DNA of 64,000 nucleotides from Haloarcula sp. CBA1129 (GCF_008729015.1 NZ_RKSM01000001.1:1736001-1800000), one strand, 5' to 3'; positions 14,971 to 23,966 are shown, counted from the first letter of the stretch. Numbers and translations: made by a program. Notes: generated by a model from the letters alone, not told the origin.

Positions 14971-15915
14971 CTATCGGCCTCCTGTACCGGTCGCCGTCCA
15001 CGCATCGAGCAAGGGGTCCGCGGTGGCCGCCACCGTCTCACCGTCAGCGGTGACGCCCGTTCCGACACCCTCCGGGGTCGGCGTCGACGGCGCCGGCGTC
15101 GTCGGTTCCACGCCGACCTGCGTGGCGCGTGCCGCGAGCAGCTGCCGCCAGTACGCGAACGTCGTCTGGTAGTACGCGCCGTCGTCGACGGGATAGACGA
15201 GCGTCTCGAAGTCTTTGCCGACGACCCGTGGCCCCATCCGAGTCTGCTCGCACTCCAGGTGGTGGTCGGCGACCGTCGCGACTGACTCGGTGAATTCGTT
15301 TCGTTCGTTTCGCGTAACGAGCACCGGGATGTCGTACCCCTCGGCGTAGGTCGCCAACCGAGCGAGAGTTCGAGCCTGAAGGGTTCCCGCGTGGGTTTCG
15401 CCGAGGGTATCGTCGGCGCGGTACTGGGCGTCGACGGCCGGCGCGACGATGAGGGCGGGCGTGTGGGGCGACGTGTCCTCGTCGCGACCTGGCGCCCCTC
15501 GACCGGCTGCCCGGGCGTTGGCGGTGGACGTCTGGATTACTTTGTTCACCGCTGACGGGAGATCACAGACGGCGCCGTAGTGCTGGTAGGCGGTGAATCC
15601 GCGGGCGACGTGAATTCGGTTGAGTAGCCGTTGACTGGGCGCGATCTGGGCGAGTGTCGTCGTCGTCGCGTGACCATTTGCGTCGACCCAGAAGGCGGGC
15701 CCGTCGTGCAGGAGGAGATGGTCGAGTACGAGCGACTGCAGGATCGGGACGCCGCGGCCTCCCTCGACGTCGAGTAGCGTGATGCCGTCGCCGAGTGACG
15801 GCAACAACATCTCGTCCGTAGTCGGATCGGCCTGGTCAGCAAGGGACCGATTGCGGTCAGCGCCCCGTGTCGGCTGGTCCACCGCCAATCGGTTCGACGT
15901 TGAGTGTTCTCCCAT
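14971..15915 (-). CDS. RecA/RadA-like fold protein lacking a clear P-loop
   Basis: A 314-residue protein whose central part follows a RecA-family pattern: ITLLDVEGGRGVPILQSLVLDHLLLHDGPAFWVDANGHATTTTLAQIAPSQRLLNRIHVARGFTAYQHYGAV resembles the strand after Walker A and the R-x-L-x-R-I-x-V-x-R-x-F-T-x-x-Q segment of RadA/RadB. LARLATYAEGYDIPVLVTRNERN resembles the later strand. The place where Walker A should be reads GGRGVPIL and is not a P-loop, so it is probably not an active ATPase. It is the first gene of a RecA-like, small protein, PolB operon, which recalls bacterial ImuA-ImuB-DnaE2 mutasomes in composition only. Confidence 0.6.
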   Translation of the reverse strand: MGEHSTSNRLAVDQPTRGADRNRSLADQADPTTDEMLLPSLGDGITLLDVEGGRGVPILQSLVLDHLLLHDGPAFWVDANGHATTTTLAQIAPSQRLLNRIHVARGFTAYQHYGAVCDLPSAVNKVIQTSTANARAAGRGAPGRDEDTSPHTPALIVAPAVDAQYRADDTLGETHAGTLQARTLARLATYAEGYDIPVLVTRNERNEFTESVATVADHHLECEQTRMGPRVVGKDFETLVYPVDDGAYYQTTFAYWRQLLAARATQVGVEPTTPAPSTPTPEGVGTGVTADGETVAATADPLLDAWTATGTGGR

Positions 15916-16071
15916 ACTCGATTAGTTGTCTACGTTCCCGATAAGCCGCGGCGTGTCGCTTCCGCGTTTCAGGAAACTGGATGTGATCCCCTCCAATCCC
16001 GGTACAGTCCCGAGTAGTCTCCGTTTGGATCCTGTTTCCGAGAATAGTTCCTGAATCGATCGTACTTCGTG

Positions 16072-16113
16072 TTAACCAACACCCGGCCGTATTGACGGCG
16101 GTGTGTTGGTTAA
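16072..16113. repeat. Inverted repeat TTAACCAACA-N22-TGTTGGTTAA, copy 5
   Basis: Perfect arms at 16072-16081 and 16104-16113 with a spacer of 22 bases, one more than in the other copies. The arms can be extended to 11 bp (final C paired with G). It lies between the divergent RecA-like gene and the gene at 16188. Confidence 0.85.
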
Positions 16114-16187
16114 ACCTACCCAGCTGCAGTCTCGAGCCTGACTGCTCGGAATGTTAATGCTCAACGCCACGTTGGAAGAGGTGCTCT

Positions 16188-16778
16188 ATGAGCCATCCAC
16201 GAACCCACGTCGACCACCGAAACCCCGACCACCACGAGTCAATGCACCCAACTCGAAATATCGTGAACGCCCACGTTGTTGCCGGGGAATTCCTCACTTC
16301 GCGGTACCACGAGGCGCTTCAAACTGTTCTCCATCCCCTCGGCGAGTCTTTGGACACCAAAGACCAACATGCGCTCAACGACCTTGGCATCGTCCATGCT
16401 ACTGGTTCCTTGAACGAGCTATCCCCGATCGTTCGCACATACGTCAAACTCGATGAGTATTGGACACGCACCCATCGTACTGCGCTCAACGAACTATTCG
16501 CTGATCGACGTGCTCACGTCCTGAGTTGCTGTACGCGGTTCCTTTCTGAGTTCCCTCGACACACTCTTGAAGCCGAATCCGGCCGTTCCGGAACTGCGCT
16601 GGATACTACCCTTGCTCCGCTTCTTGAGTGCGGATTTCTCTCACACACTGATGATGAGAAAACCCCATACTCTGTTGATGAACACCACGCGCTATATCGA
16701 CCGACTGAACGGCTCTTCGACGCACTTCTTGAACAAGCAGCTGTTCTCTGTGAGCTTCTGCCGCCGACCGAGCTCTAA
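16188..16778 (+). CDS. Hypothetical haloarchaeal protein
   Basis: A 196-residue protein with a His-rich start (MSHPRTHVDHRNPDHHESMHP) and a helical body. I recognise no motif. The base composition is slightly lower in GC than its neighbours. It starts 74 bases after inverted-repeat copy 5 and is followed 65 bp later by the SRAP gene in the same direction. The reading frame is unbroken, and the alternative ORFs over it lack coding character. The start could be ATG 16242 (MHPTRNIV) instead. Confidence 0.6.
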   Translation: MSHPRTHVDHRNPDHHESMHPTRNIVNAHVVAGEFLTSRYHEALQTVLHPLGESLDTKDQHALNDLGIVHATGSLNELSPIVRTYVKLDEYWTRTHRTALNELFADRRAHVLSCCTRFLSEFPRHTLEAESGRSGTALDTTLAPLLECGFLSHTDDEKTPYSVDEHHALYRPTERLFDALLEQAAVLCELLPPTEL

Positions 16779-16843
16779 TCGACGATTCAGAGCCGTTCAC
16801 ATTTCCAGATACGTTGAAGACTCTCCCGGCCGGACCCGGATGT

Positions 16844-17530
16844 ATGTGTGGCCGGAACTCGCTCTTCATCGACCAACCAGACCTCGAGGCCCGCTTCGAA
16901 GCCGAGGTCGTCGCGGACGGCGGGTACACCCCCCGATACAATATCGCACCTGGCGACGACCTCCACATCATCACGAACGAGGCTTCCGACGAGATCGACG
17001 CCTACCACTGGGGGCTGATTCCGTTCTGGGCGGACGAACCCGAGGAGGGCATCATCAACGCTCGCTCCGAGACAGCCGACGAGAAACGCGTCTTCGAGCG
17101 GGCGTGGGAATCACGTCCCTGCCTCGTCCCCTCGTCAGGGTTCTACGAGTGGAAATCGCCGAACGGCGGGTCGAAACAGCCCTATCGGATTTACCGGGAG
17201 GACGACCCCGCATTCGCGATGGCCGGGCTCTGGGACGTCTGGGAGGGCGACGACGAGACGATCTCGTGCGTCACGATTCTCACGACAGAGCCGAACGACC
17301 TGATGAACTCAATCCACGACCGGATGCCGGTCGTCCTCCCGAAGGACGCTGAGTCCGACTGGCTCGCCGCAGACCCGGACACCCGCAAGGAACTGTGCCA
17401 GCCGTACCCGAAGGACGATCTGGACGCCTACGAGATTTCGACGCGGGTCAACAACCCCGGCAACGACGATCCCCAGGTCATCGAGCCACTGGACCACGAG
17501 CAATCGGGCCTCGGCGAGTTCAGTTCCTGA
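16844..17530 (+). CDS. SRAP family protein (HMCES/YedK-like abasic-site sensor)
   Basis: A 228-residue protein that begins MCGRNSLF after start correction. Cys2 is the catalytic residue that forms a thiazolidine cross-link with abasic sites in single-stranded DNA. Other family marks are PRYNIAPG, WGLIPFWA, INARSETADEK, RPCLVPSSGFYEWK with the catalytic Glu, and a late NSIHDRMPVVL with the His of the active site. The frame extends upstream to 16814, but Cys2 must be exposed after Met removal, so ATG 16844 is right. It protects abasic sites at stalled forks and fits with the nearby polymerase and initiator genes. Downstream it is convergent with the second orc gene. Confidence 0.92.
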   Translation: MCGRNSLFIDQPDLEARFEAEVVADGGYTPRYNIAPGDDLHIITNEASDEIDAYHWGLIPFWADEPEEGIINARSETADEKRVFERAWESRPCLVPSSGFYEWKSPNGGSKQPYRIYREDDPAFAMAGLWDVWEGDDETISCVTILTTEPNDLMNSIHDRMPVVLPKDAESDWLAADPDTRKELCQPYPKDDLDAYEISTRVNNPGNDDPQVIEPLDHEQSGLGEFSS

Positions 17531-17548
17531 AAGCTGACGGGGTCACCG

Positions 17549-18577
17549 TTACTGCATCGGTGACGCCGCCGCTGAATCAACGAGCGAGTACTCTCGGTCC
17601 CGACTCGTCCCTTCCGCCTCGAGGAGGTTGTACTGCTCCATTTTCGAGAGGTACGTGCGGATAGTCCGTTTCGTCCGTGGGTCATCGACGTCCTCGGAAT
17701 AGCGCTCGTGGATTTCGCTCGGCCCGACCGGACCGTGCTCGCGAACGATGTCGTAGACGACGCGCTGGTGCGGCGTGAGCGAGTCGAGGCTCTTCTGCTT
17801 GATCTGAGCCCGAGCATCCTCGGCGGCGTCCAGGAGAATGTCGTCGGTGATGCGCTCGTGGTTCTCGCGATCGGCCTTGCCGGCGGCCGTACGAAGGATG
17901 CCGATTGCGAGGCGGGCGTCGCCGGCGGCCGCGTCGGCGATTCGATAGAGTTGGTCGTCGGTGATGACGTCCTCGTCGAGCCCCCACTTTGCCCGCGCAC
18001 TCAGAATGTCGTACAGCTGCTCGTCGTGGTACTTGTCCATCCGGACGTGTTCGCTGGAGCGCAGCCGGCTCACGAGCCGGTCGTCGACGCGGCTGAACAG
18101 CTCCTCTTCCTTGTTCGCGATGCAGATAATCGCGAACTGCGGGAGGCTGTGGAGGTCGTAAATGACGCTGGGATCTTCGAGCTGGTCGACCTCGTCGAGG
18201 ATGATGACCGTTCGCGGGCCGTCGTGCTGCTGGAGCCGGTCGACGAGTTCGTCGTGAGGCGTCGACTGCCGGTGGATGTCGATGGTCGCGCCGAGGTCGT
18301 CGAGGATCTGGTAGAGCGTCCGAAATCGGGTGTAGTTACGCCAGCAGTTGACGTAGGTCGTTTCGACGTCGAGCACCTCTTCTCGGAGTCGTTCGGTGAC
18401 GAATTGTGAGACGCAGGTTTTACCGGCACCGCTGGGCCCGGTGACGATGGCCGTGTCGGCGGGTTCACCGTTCGTAATTGGTTCGAGAACGCTGGAGAGG
18501 TGATTGACTTCGGCGTCGCGATGCTCAACTTCCCGAGGAACGAACCCGGCGCGGAGAACGCGAGCATCGCGGATCAT
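17549..18577 (-). CDS. orc: Orc1/Cdc6-like initiator, second copy
   Basis: A 342-residue AAA+ protein with Walker A GPSGAGKT at 47-54, Walker B VIILDEVD (Asp128, Glu129) and a C-terminal winged helix (SLDSLTPHQRVVYDIVREHGPVGPSEIHERYSEDVDDPRTKRTIRTYLSKMEQYNLLEAEG). It starts MIRDARVLRAGFVPREVEHRDAEVNHL, typical of short haloarchaeal Orc paralogs. It may serve a second origin or act as a regulator. The upstream gap holds a 13-bp direct repeat, GTTTCCGGAATCA (18629 and 18722), different from the G-rich boxes around the first orc gene. Confidence 0.9.
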   Translation of the reverse strand: MIRDARVLRAGFVPREVEHRDAEVNHLSSVLEPITNGEPADTAIVTGPSGAGKTCVSQFVTERLREEVLDVETTYVNCWRNYTRFRTLYQILDDLGATIDIHRQSTPHDELVDRLQQHDGPRTVIILDEVDQLEDPSVIYDLHSLPQFAIICIANKEEELFSRVDDRLVSRLRSSEHVRMDKYHDEQLYDILSARAKWGLDEDVITDDQLYRIADAAAGDARLAIGILRTAAGKADRENHERITDDILLDAAEDARAQIKQKSLDSLTPHQRVVYDIVREHGPVGPSEIHERYSEDVDDPRTKRTIRTYLSKMEQYNLLEAEGTSRDREYSLVDSAAASPMQ

Positions 18578-18628
18578 CTATATCTGGTAGACTGGTTTTC
18601 AGGCTAGTAGTAAAAACGTGACCGGGTT

Positions 18629-18734
18629 GTTTCCGGAATCATTCCCTATCGCCCTAAGCTGATCCTGTAAAACCCTTGCAGTAGCGTGATTCTGGTTTGT
18701 GGAAAGCAGGCATTTCCGAGAGTTTCCGGAATCA
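18629..18734 (+). repeat. 13-bp direct repeat GTTTCCGGAATCA upstream of the second orc gene
   Basis: Exact copies lie at 18629-18641 and 18722-18734, each with an internal TTCCGGAA palindrome. A third partial TTCCG (18714) and ACCGGAACCCCCC (18758) lie nearby. Possible initiator boxes for the second Orc or promoter operators. The rest of the 402-bp gap 18578-18979 holds only the mcrB promoter region. Confidence 0.5.
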
Positions 18735-18952
18735 ACTGCTGGCCGAGAATTCATTATACCGGAACCCCCCAATTCGTCACCACCGATCCCGGTTGGTCTT
18801 TTGCTCCCAAAGCGGCTCACAGCACGCATATGGCTTGAACCTGGGATTGGGTCCTCTTTGGGCTAGATTCGGATTTCTGCTTTCTAGACGATGTTCCGAA
18901 CATACCGACCGTGGAACCGTCCGCGGGGATTTAGGTGACTGGTTTTATTTAG

Positions 18953-18971
18953 CCAATAGGCCATCTATTGG
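18953..18971. promoter_or_regulatory. Inverted repeat in the mcrB promoter region
   Basis: CCAATAG and CTATTGG arms (18953-18959, 18965-18971) surround GCCAT, 8 bases before ATG 18980 and just after a TTTTATTTAG TATA-like stretch. A repressor site that blocks transcription of the restriction genes is a reasonable guess. Confidence 0.4.
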
Positions 18972-18979
18972 TATCATCG

Positions 18980-21900
18980 ATGACTGATGCCTATTTCGTT
19001 CATACTAATCGGCAACATCACAATCCAATCGATTTTGAACGACTATTCGAGGACGTCAGCGTAGCCGCGACGTTTGCCGACAAGTCGGAGTACGGAGAAC
19101 AGCTTCAACCCCTAAATGAGGGCGACAGGGTGCTGATGTATGATCAACCCTCTGGCACCTATGTTGGAGTTGGCACTGTGTCGGAGCCGTGGAGTGGTGA
19201 AGGTGTTACCGACCCTGAAAAGAAGGTGGCCCCGGACGATGATGTCGAAGAGTTTCACGTCGGTATTGATTGGGAACACTGGCGCCACCCGACGAATGGC
19301 TACAATCGGGCGAAGGTCAACCGAATTTTGGGATATGACGAGGCCTATGCTCCCCCACAGTCGGTTATGCCGATCAAAAACCCCGATGAACAGGCTATCG
19401 AGCGAGTATACGGCATAATTAGCGATGGTGGCGAGATGCCTACAGTGTTGACTTCCGACCAGCGGGAGGTACTCGAAGAGTGGCGAGAAGTCGCGGAAAA
19501 CCACACCGCTGGCGAGGAGTTTGATTTCGAAAAACACGACAGGACGAAAGATATCCGAGAGCGAGCGGATGCGTTTATCGACGATCCCACCTCGGAACGG
19601 TTCAAGTCGATGTGGGACCGGATGCATGCTGCTATCCAACGTGGTAATGCCGAGAACATACTGTCTAAGTGGGACAATTCGATTGACGAACTTGCGGATC
19701 TTATAAAAGAAATTCGTGATGCCGATCAATACGACGACCAGTGGGAATTTGAACTAGGTGGTAAAACGACGGTCCGGGAACTCTTTGGTAACCTCCATAT
19801 TGAGGAGTATCCGATCATCAACGCCGCTACCGAGAGCGGTCTGGCCTTCTTCGACTACGATCAACCAGACTCCTACGCAGATGGCGTCGAGGAGTTCGAA
19901 GATTTCCTCGAAACATATGAGCAAGTTGTTGGCCACGCGACAGCGGAAGCTGATCACGGACTCGAGGTACCGATTCGGCTTGAGGTGGATCAGCTATTCA
20001 ACGTGATCGACAAGGTCGACGAGTCGAGTATCGAGAACGAATCTTCTGACGCGGCAATCCGACTCTATCGGACGGTGCTCGACGCTAAGACTGACTCTGG
20101 TACTGAGGGCGGCGACGGATCGACGACAACAATTCAGGACCTCGCAGGGACGGACGCCAATCCGTTCTGGGTCAATCAAGGTAATCAAGCTGAAATCCGA
20201 GACGAATATCTGAGAGCTAAAGTAGATAATGAGTGGCACCACGGCCTTGAACGGGTAGCGGAAGGCGATGTAATCTTCCATAATTTCGACGACGAGCTCA
20301 TTGGCTACTCAATTGCCACGGGTCACCACGAAACATACTCCTTCCGCGACCAGAAGTACCAGCGAATCGCTGTCGACTTTCACTGGTTCAACGAACCACT
20401 CCCTGTCGATAGCGAGCTTAAGGAAATTCTCGGTCAAGACAAGTACCGAACAGAGAAATACTACCCAATAAACTCAAACGATCACCTCCAAGAAGCATAT
20501 CTCGCGGATCTCTCGGACGCAGCTGCAAACTTTCTCCTCAGCCAAGTTGATATCGACGTCGAGCAGGCGACCTCAACCGACGCCACTGAACTCCCGTCAA
20601 AACCGAACAGTGCTGAAGAAATCGAACGCCAGCTCGTCCAGAACAAGCAGGTTATCTTGTATGGTCCTCCTGGAACGGGGAAAACCTTCGACGCGAAGCG
20701 TTTTGCGAGACGATGGATCCACGAGAAAACCGAGAGGGAGCCCACAGGGAAACAGATTCGCTCGGTGACGTTCCATCCCTCGTTTTCTTACGAGGATTTC
20801 ATCGAGGGGCTGACTGCCGACGCAACAGAGTCTGGAAGTGTTACCTACGATGTCGAGGACGGGGTGCTGAAACACGTTGCTGAGGACGCGAACGACGCGC
20901 TGGAGGCAACGCCGGCGGGTGAGCGGGCACCGCCGTTTGTCCTGATCATCGACGAGATCAACCGCGGAAATCTCGCTCAGATCTTCGGCGAAGTCATCAC
21001 CCTCCTGGAGGCAGACAAACGAGGCAGCTTCGAGGTCGAACTCGCACACTCCGGCGATTCGTTCACGCTACCCCCGAATCTCTACATCATCGGGACGATG
21101 AACACTGCCGACCAGTCGATATCGCTGGTCGATACGGCACTCCGTCGACGGTTCCGATTTATCGATTTCCCACCAAACCTCGATGTCGTCTCCGAGCAGT
21201 ACGACACCATCGACGCCGGGATGGAACCCGAAGAATTGCTCACAGCACCTACTGGAGTCGTCTCAGACAGGGACCGGCTCTTAGCAGCGAGTATCCTCGC
21301 TATTGATGAACTCAACGAGCGTATTTTGGACGCGGCACAGCTTGGGAAAGGTAAACAGCTCGGCCACACGTACCTCCTTGAACACGATTCGAAGGCAGCA
21401 GTCGTCGACGCGTGGCGCTTTGACATATTGCCTCAGCTGGAAGAATACTACTTTGGGCAGCTCGACCGGCTTCGAGAAGATCTTCTCGATGGGACTGGCG
21501 AGACACTATTTGACTGGAATACTGAGCGTATTCAGTCATTCAATGCCAACGACCTCTATACGACGCTCTGTACGCTCGGCGGAATCGAGAATCCAGTCGG
21601 TCTGTCCGGCCAAGAACCTGAATCATCAGTAGAATCAGATTCTGACTCCGCTGACGACACATGGGGGGAGGGAGAACGAACAACTGATGCGTTCCGTGAC
21701 CGGATTTCGTCAACGCTTGATCCGGCGAACGCCGAAAAAATATCCCAGCTAATTGATGATGCCGACGATATCGCCAATCTTGATCCTGGAGACGGCGACT
21801 ATGCGAGTTTGATGGTGAAAGCAGATTCGGTCAACCCATCTGTCGGAATCATTCAGATCGAGGAAGATGGAACGATTGGGTTCCGGTGGAACTGGGTAGT

Positions 21901-22117
21901 CTCGAACGACAATAGTGAGGTTTCACCGGCGTTCATCGACGATGCCGCCACGGTCTTCGAATCGGTTACGGGTTATCAACACGAGTGGGACCCGGAAGAC
22001 GGGGAGAACGGGGATTTCGAGAGCCCTGAGATCAACGTACAAGATCTCGCACACTCAGATATCGACGATCTCATCGAAAGCCTTCGAGAGTTCGTCAATC
22101 GGGCGAACGAACAATAG
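18980..22117 (+). CDS. mcrB: McrB-like modified-DNA restriction GTPase with EVE-type reader regions
   Basis: A 1045-residue protein. The C-terminal half is the McrB AAA+ motor: Walker A GPPGTGKT at about 562-569, IDEINRGNLAQIFGEVITLLE, and the diagnostic IGTMNTADQSISLVDTALRRRFRF near residue 705. The N-terminus (MTDAYFVHTNRQHHNPIDFERLFEDVSVAATF, GDRVLMYDQPSGTYVGVGTV) looks like an EVE/PUA-type base-recognition fold. A second similar unit lies at about 395-480 (ANPFWVNQGNQAEIRDEYLRA, GDVIFHNFDDELIGYSIATG). McrBC systems cut DNA with modified bases. ATG 18980 is chosen over TTG 18968, which lies in the promoter palindrome. mcrC follows after one base, in one operon. Confidence 0.92.
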   Translation: MTDAYFVHTNRQHHNPIDFERLFEDVSVAATFADKSEYGEQLQPLNEGDRVLMYDQPSGTYVGVGTVSEPWSGEGVTDPEKKVAPDDDVEEFHVGIDWEHWRHPTNGYNRAKVNRILGYDEAYAPPQSVMPIKNPDEQAIERVYGIISDGGEMPTVLTSDQREVLEEWREVAENHTAGEEFDFEKHDRTKDIRERADAFIDDPTSERFKSMWDRMHAAIQRGNAENILSKWDNSIDELADLIKEIRDADQYDDQWEFELGGKTTVRELFGNLHIEEYPIINAATESGLAFFDYDQPDSYADGVEEFEDFLETYEQVVGHATAEADHGLEVPIRLEVDQLFNVIDKVDESSIENESSDAAIRLYRTVLDAKTDSGTEGGDGSTTTIQDLAGTDANPFWVNQGNQAEIRDEYLRAKVDNEWHHGLERVAEGDVIFHNFDDELIGYSIATGHHETYSFRDQKYQRIAVDFHWFNEPLPVDSELKEILGQDKYRTEKYYPINSNDHLQEAYLADLSDAAANFLLSQVDIDVEQATSTDATELPSKPNSAEEIERQLVQNKQVILYGPPGTGKTFDAKRFARRWIHEKTEREPTGKQIRSVTFHPSFSYEDFIEGLTADATESGSVTYDVEDGVLKHVAEDANDALEATPAGERAPPFVLIIDEINRGNLAQIFGEVITLLEADKRGSFEVELAHSGDSFTLPPNLYIIGTMNTADQSISLVDTALRRRFRFIDFPPNLDVVSEQYDTIDAGMEPEELLTAPTGVVSDRDRLLAASILAIDELNERILDAAQLGKGKQLGHTYLLEHDSKAAVVDAWRFDILPQLEEYYFGQLDRLREDLLDGTGETLFDWNTERIQSFNANDLYTTLCTLGGIENPVGLSGQEPESSVESDSDSADDTWGEGERTTDAFRDRISSTLDPANAEKISQLIDDADDIANLDPGDGDYASLMVKADSVNPSVGIIQIEEDGTIGFRWNWVVSNDNSEVSPAFIDDAATVFESVTGYQHEWDPEDGENGDFESPEINVQDLAHSDIDDLIESLREFVNRANEQ

Positions 22118-22118
22118 C

Positions 22119-23432
22119 ATGACTGAGTTTCTCCCGATTGGCGGGCTCGGTCCACAGATCGACGAAACTGGCGGCACCGAAACCGAGCCCCCGTCGGAGC
22201 CGATCTCTCTCGGGGAACATGAGGAGACGGACCCTTTCCCCGTTTCGCAATCGGATGCCGAGTTTTTAGAGGGTATGGAGGAGCGTTTTGGGACTGCACC
22301 ACTCGATGTTTCCTTCGGGAGCGACGGGAAGGTAACTCTCTCTAGTGGATCGTACGTAGGCGTACTTACGCTGCCCAGCGGTGTTCGTGTCGAGGTCACC
22401 CCCAAACGGACCGTGACCCGGCTACTGTGGGCGCTTCGGTACGCGTTCGACACGCCGGTCGACACTCTTGATTTGGAGACGGACTTCACAAGTGCCTCGT
22501 CATTTTTTGATGCGATTGGAATCCTGTTTCGGGCTGAACTCCACTCGGTGCTCTCACAAGGTCTTCATCGGGATTACGTCTCCACGAGTAGCATCGAAAA
22601 GCGTGTCAAAGGCCGAATCGACGTACAACGACAGCTTCAGCGCCCCTCTCCTGTCACGACCGACTTCGCCGTCGACTACGAGGAGTTCACCACGGACAAT
22701 ACACTGAATCAGGCGGTATTGGCGTCAATTCGGGTACTCATCACTCTCGTAAGTGATGACGACCTCAGGAGTCAGCTCAGAGTACAGGAGCGACAGCTCA
22801 GGGAGTTCGTTAGCGTGGAACCGGTACAGCCAGCAACCGTTCGACGTATCGAACTCTCTCGACTGAATGACCACTATACGACATTACTTGAACTGGCGAC
22901 GCTGGTGTTAGAGCGAGAATTTTTCGAGGATATCCGTGCCGGGACCCAGCGCTCGCTGGCGTTATTCGTGAATATGAATACCGTCTTCGAGCGGATCGTC
23001 GAACGGGGGTTTCGTGCTGTCGCACAAGAACAAGAGGGTCTTCGCGTTGATGGTCAGGCCTCGATCCCGAACCTCGTCGACGGTCCCCACTCGGTTTCAA
23101 TGCGGCCGGACGTCCTCGTCCGGACAGCCGGTGGGGAACCGATACTCGTTGCCGACGCGAAGTGGAAAACCAACCACGAATCGCCGTCTTCTAGCGACGT
23201 GTATCAGCTAACCTCTTACATCCTCTCGCTCGAAGTTCCAGGCGTTCTAGTCTATCCCGGTGGAAGTGTGAAGATGGCTCCCTCAACAGTCGAGGGATAC
23301 TCGTTACACTCCTTCGCAGTGTCGACTGACGCCGACACTGGTTCCTACGATGAATACGTTCAGAGTCTTGAAGCAAGCGTGGAGAGCTTATTCGATCAGG
23401 TCGTTACCGAGGCCTCCGAACCCTATCGCTGA
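22119..23432 (+). CDS. mcrC: McrC-like endonuclease subunit
   Basis: A 437-residue protein with the McrC order: an N-terminal domain, then FATFVRVTPKR-like GVRVEVTPKRTVTRLLWALRYAF, the SFFDAIGILFRAELHSVLSQGLHRDYV helix, KGRIDVQRQL, and the nuclease site SMRPDVLVRTAGGEPILVADAKWK (PD, then DxK) near residue 330-348. It supplies the DNA cleavage of the McrBC complex. ATG 22119 is two bases after the mcrB stop codon, so the two genes are translationally coupled. An upstream extension of the frame lies inside mcrB and is not used. The gene is complete with no broken motif. Confidence 0.93.
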   Translation: MTEFLPIGGLGPQIDETGGTETEPPSEPISLGEHEETDPFPVSQSDAEFLEGMEERFGTAPLDVSFGSDGKVTLSSGSYVGVLTLPSGVRVEVTPKRTVTRLLWALRYAFDTPVDTLDLETDFTSASSFFDAIGILFRAELHSVLSQGLHRDYVSTSSIEKRVKGRIDVQRQLQRPSPVTTDFAVDYEEFTTDNTLNQAVLASIRVLITLVSDDDLRSQLRVQERQLREFVSVEPVQPATVRRIELSRLNDHYTTLLELATLVLEREFFEDIRAGTQRSLALFVNMNTVFERIVERGFRAVAQEQEGLRVDGQASIPNLVDGPHSVSMRPDVLVRTAGGEPILVADAKWKTNHESPSSSDVYQLTSYILSLEVPGVLVYPGGSVKMAPSTVEGYSLHSFAVSTDADTGSYDEYVQSLEASVESLFDQVVTEASEPYR

Positions 23433-23459
23433 TTACTCGGTTAGGTGGTTCGAAGTCAG

Positions 23460-23690
23460 TTACTGAATCGGAGGACGGATATCTCGCCATCGAACATCAG
23501 TCGTTTCTCCCGTTTCGAGCTGGATTCGATAGAGTCGTGAGTCCCGTTCATCTCCCGTTTCTTCACCTGCGTCGTCTTCTAGGATTGCAGTGATCTCGCC
23601 CTGACAGCCGTGGAGCCGGTCGTGGTCTGGATCCGTCTCATCAGGGATGTCGATCCGGACACGATCACCGACAGTGAACCGACTTTCCAT
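23460..23690 (-). CDS. Small SH3/KOW-like protein
   Basis: A 76-residue acidic protein: MESRFTVGDRVRIDIPDETDPDHDRLHGCQGEITAILEDDAGEETGDERDSRLYRIQLETGETTDVRWRDIRPP. The GDRVRIDIP, HGCQGEITAI, YRIQLETGE pattern is that of a small SH3-like beta barrel as in KOW-type proteins, which bind nucleic acid or protein. It is convergent with mcrC, 27 bp apart, and its promoter would lie in the 23691-23800 gap. Its function is unknown; a link to the restriction genes is only positional. Confidence 0.65.
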   Translation of the reverse strand: MESRFTVGDRVRIDIPDETDPDHDRLHGCQGEITAILEDDAGEETGDERDSRLYRIQLETGETTDVRWRDIRPPIQ

Positions 23691-23810
23691 CGTACCCTCT
23701 CTTTCTCAATCGTACCTTCCTCACCCTACGCCTTTTCGTTTTCACGGGACGCAGCGAATTACAGAAACAGACTGCTATCTACCCCTTCGAAGAGCCAATT
23801 GGTCATGTTT

Positions 23811-23856
23811 TCTTACCAAATATGGAGGTCAGCTGCGCCCATTTTGTTAGGTAAGA
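23811..23856. repeat. Second-type inverted repeat TCTTACCNAANA-N22-TNTTNGGTAAGA before the hsd operon
   Basis: TCTTACCAAATA (23811-23822) and TGTTAGGTAAGA (23845-23856) match at 10 of 12 positions with a 22-base spacer. A near-identical element with a 23-base spacer lies at 33290-33336 before a TBP gene. The arms resemble the TTAACCAACA arms of the first type. Confidence 0.7.
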
Positions 23857-23860
23857 TGGT

Positions 23861-23870
23861 CCTATATAAA
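23861..23870 (+). promoter_or_regulatory. Candidate TATA box for the hsd operon regulator
   Basis: CCTATATAAA lies five bases after the inverted repeat. It is 51 bases before GTG 23922 and 96 before ATG 23967, so a short leader is expected. Its closeness to the repeat suggests that a bound factor would affect transcription. Confidence 0.5.
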
Positions 23871-23966
23871 TCTAATTTCGCCGATCAGACTCTGAAACTC
23901 TTGTATAGTGAGAAGTTATAGGTGCTAAACTTGAACTCGGAACGCCTTTTCACAACCCAAACTACT

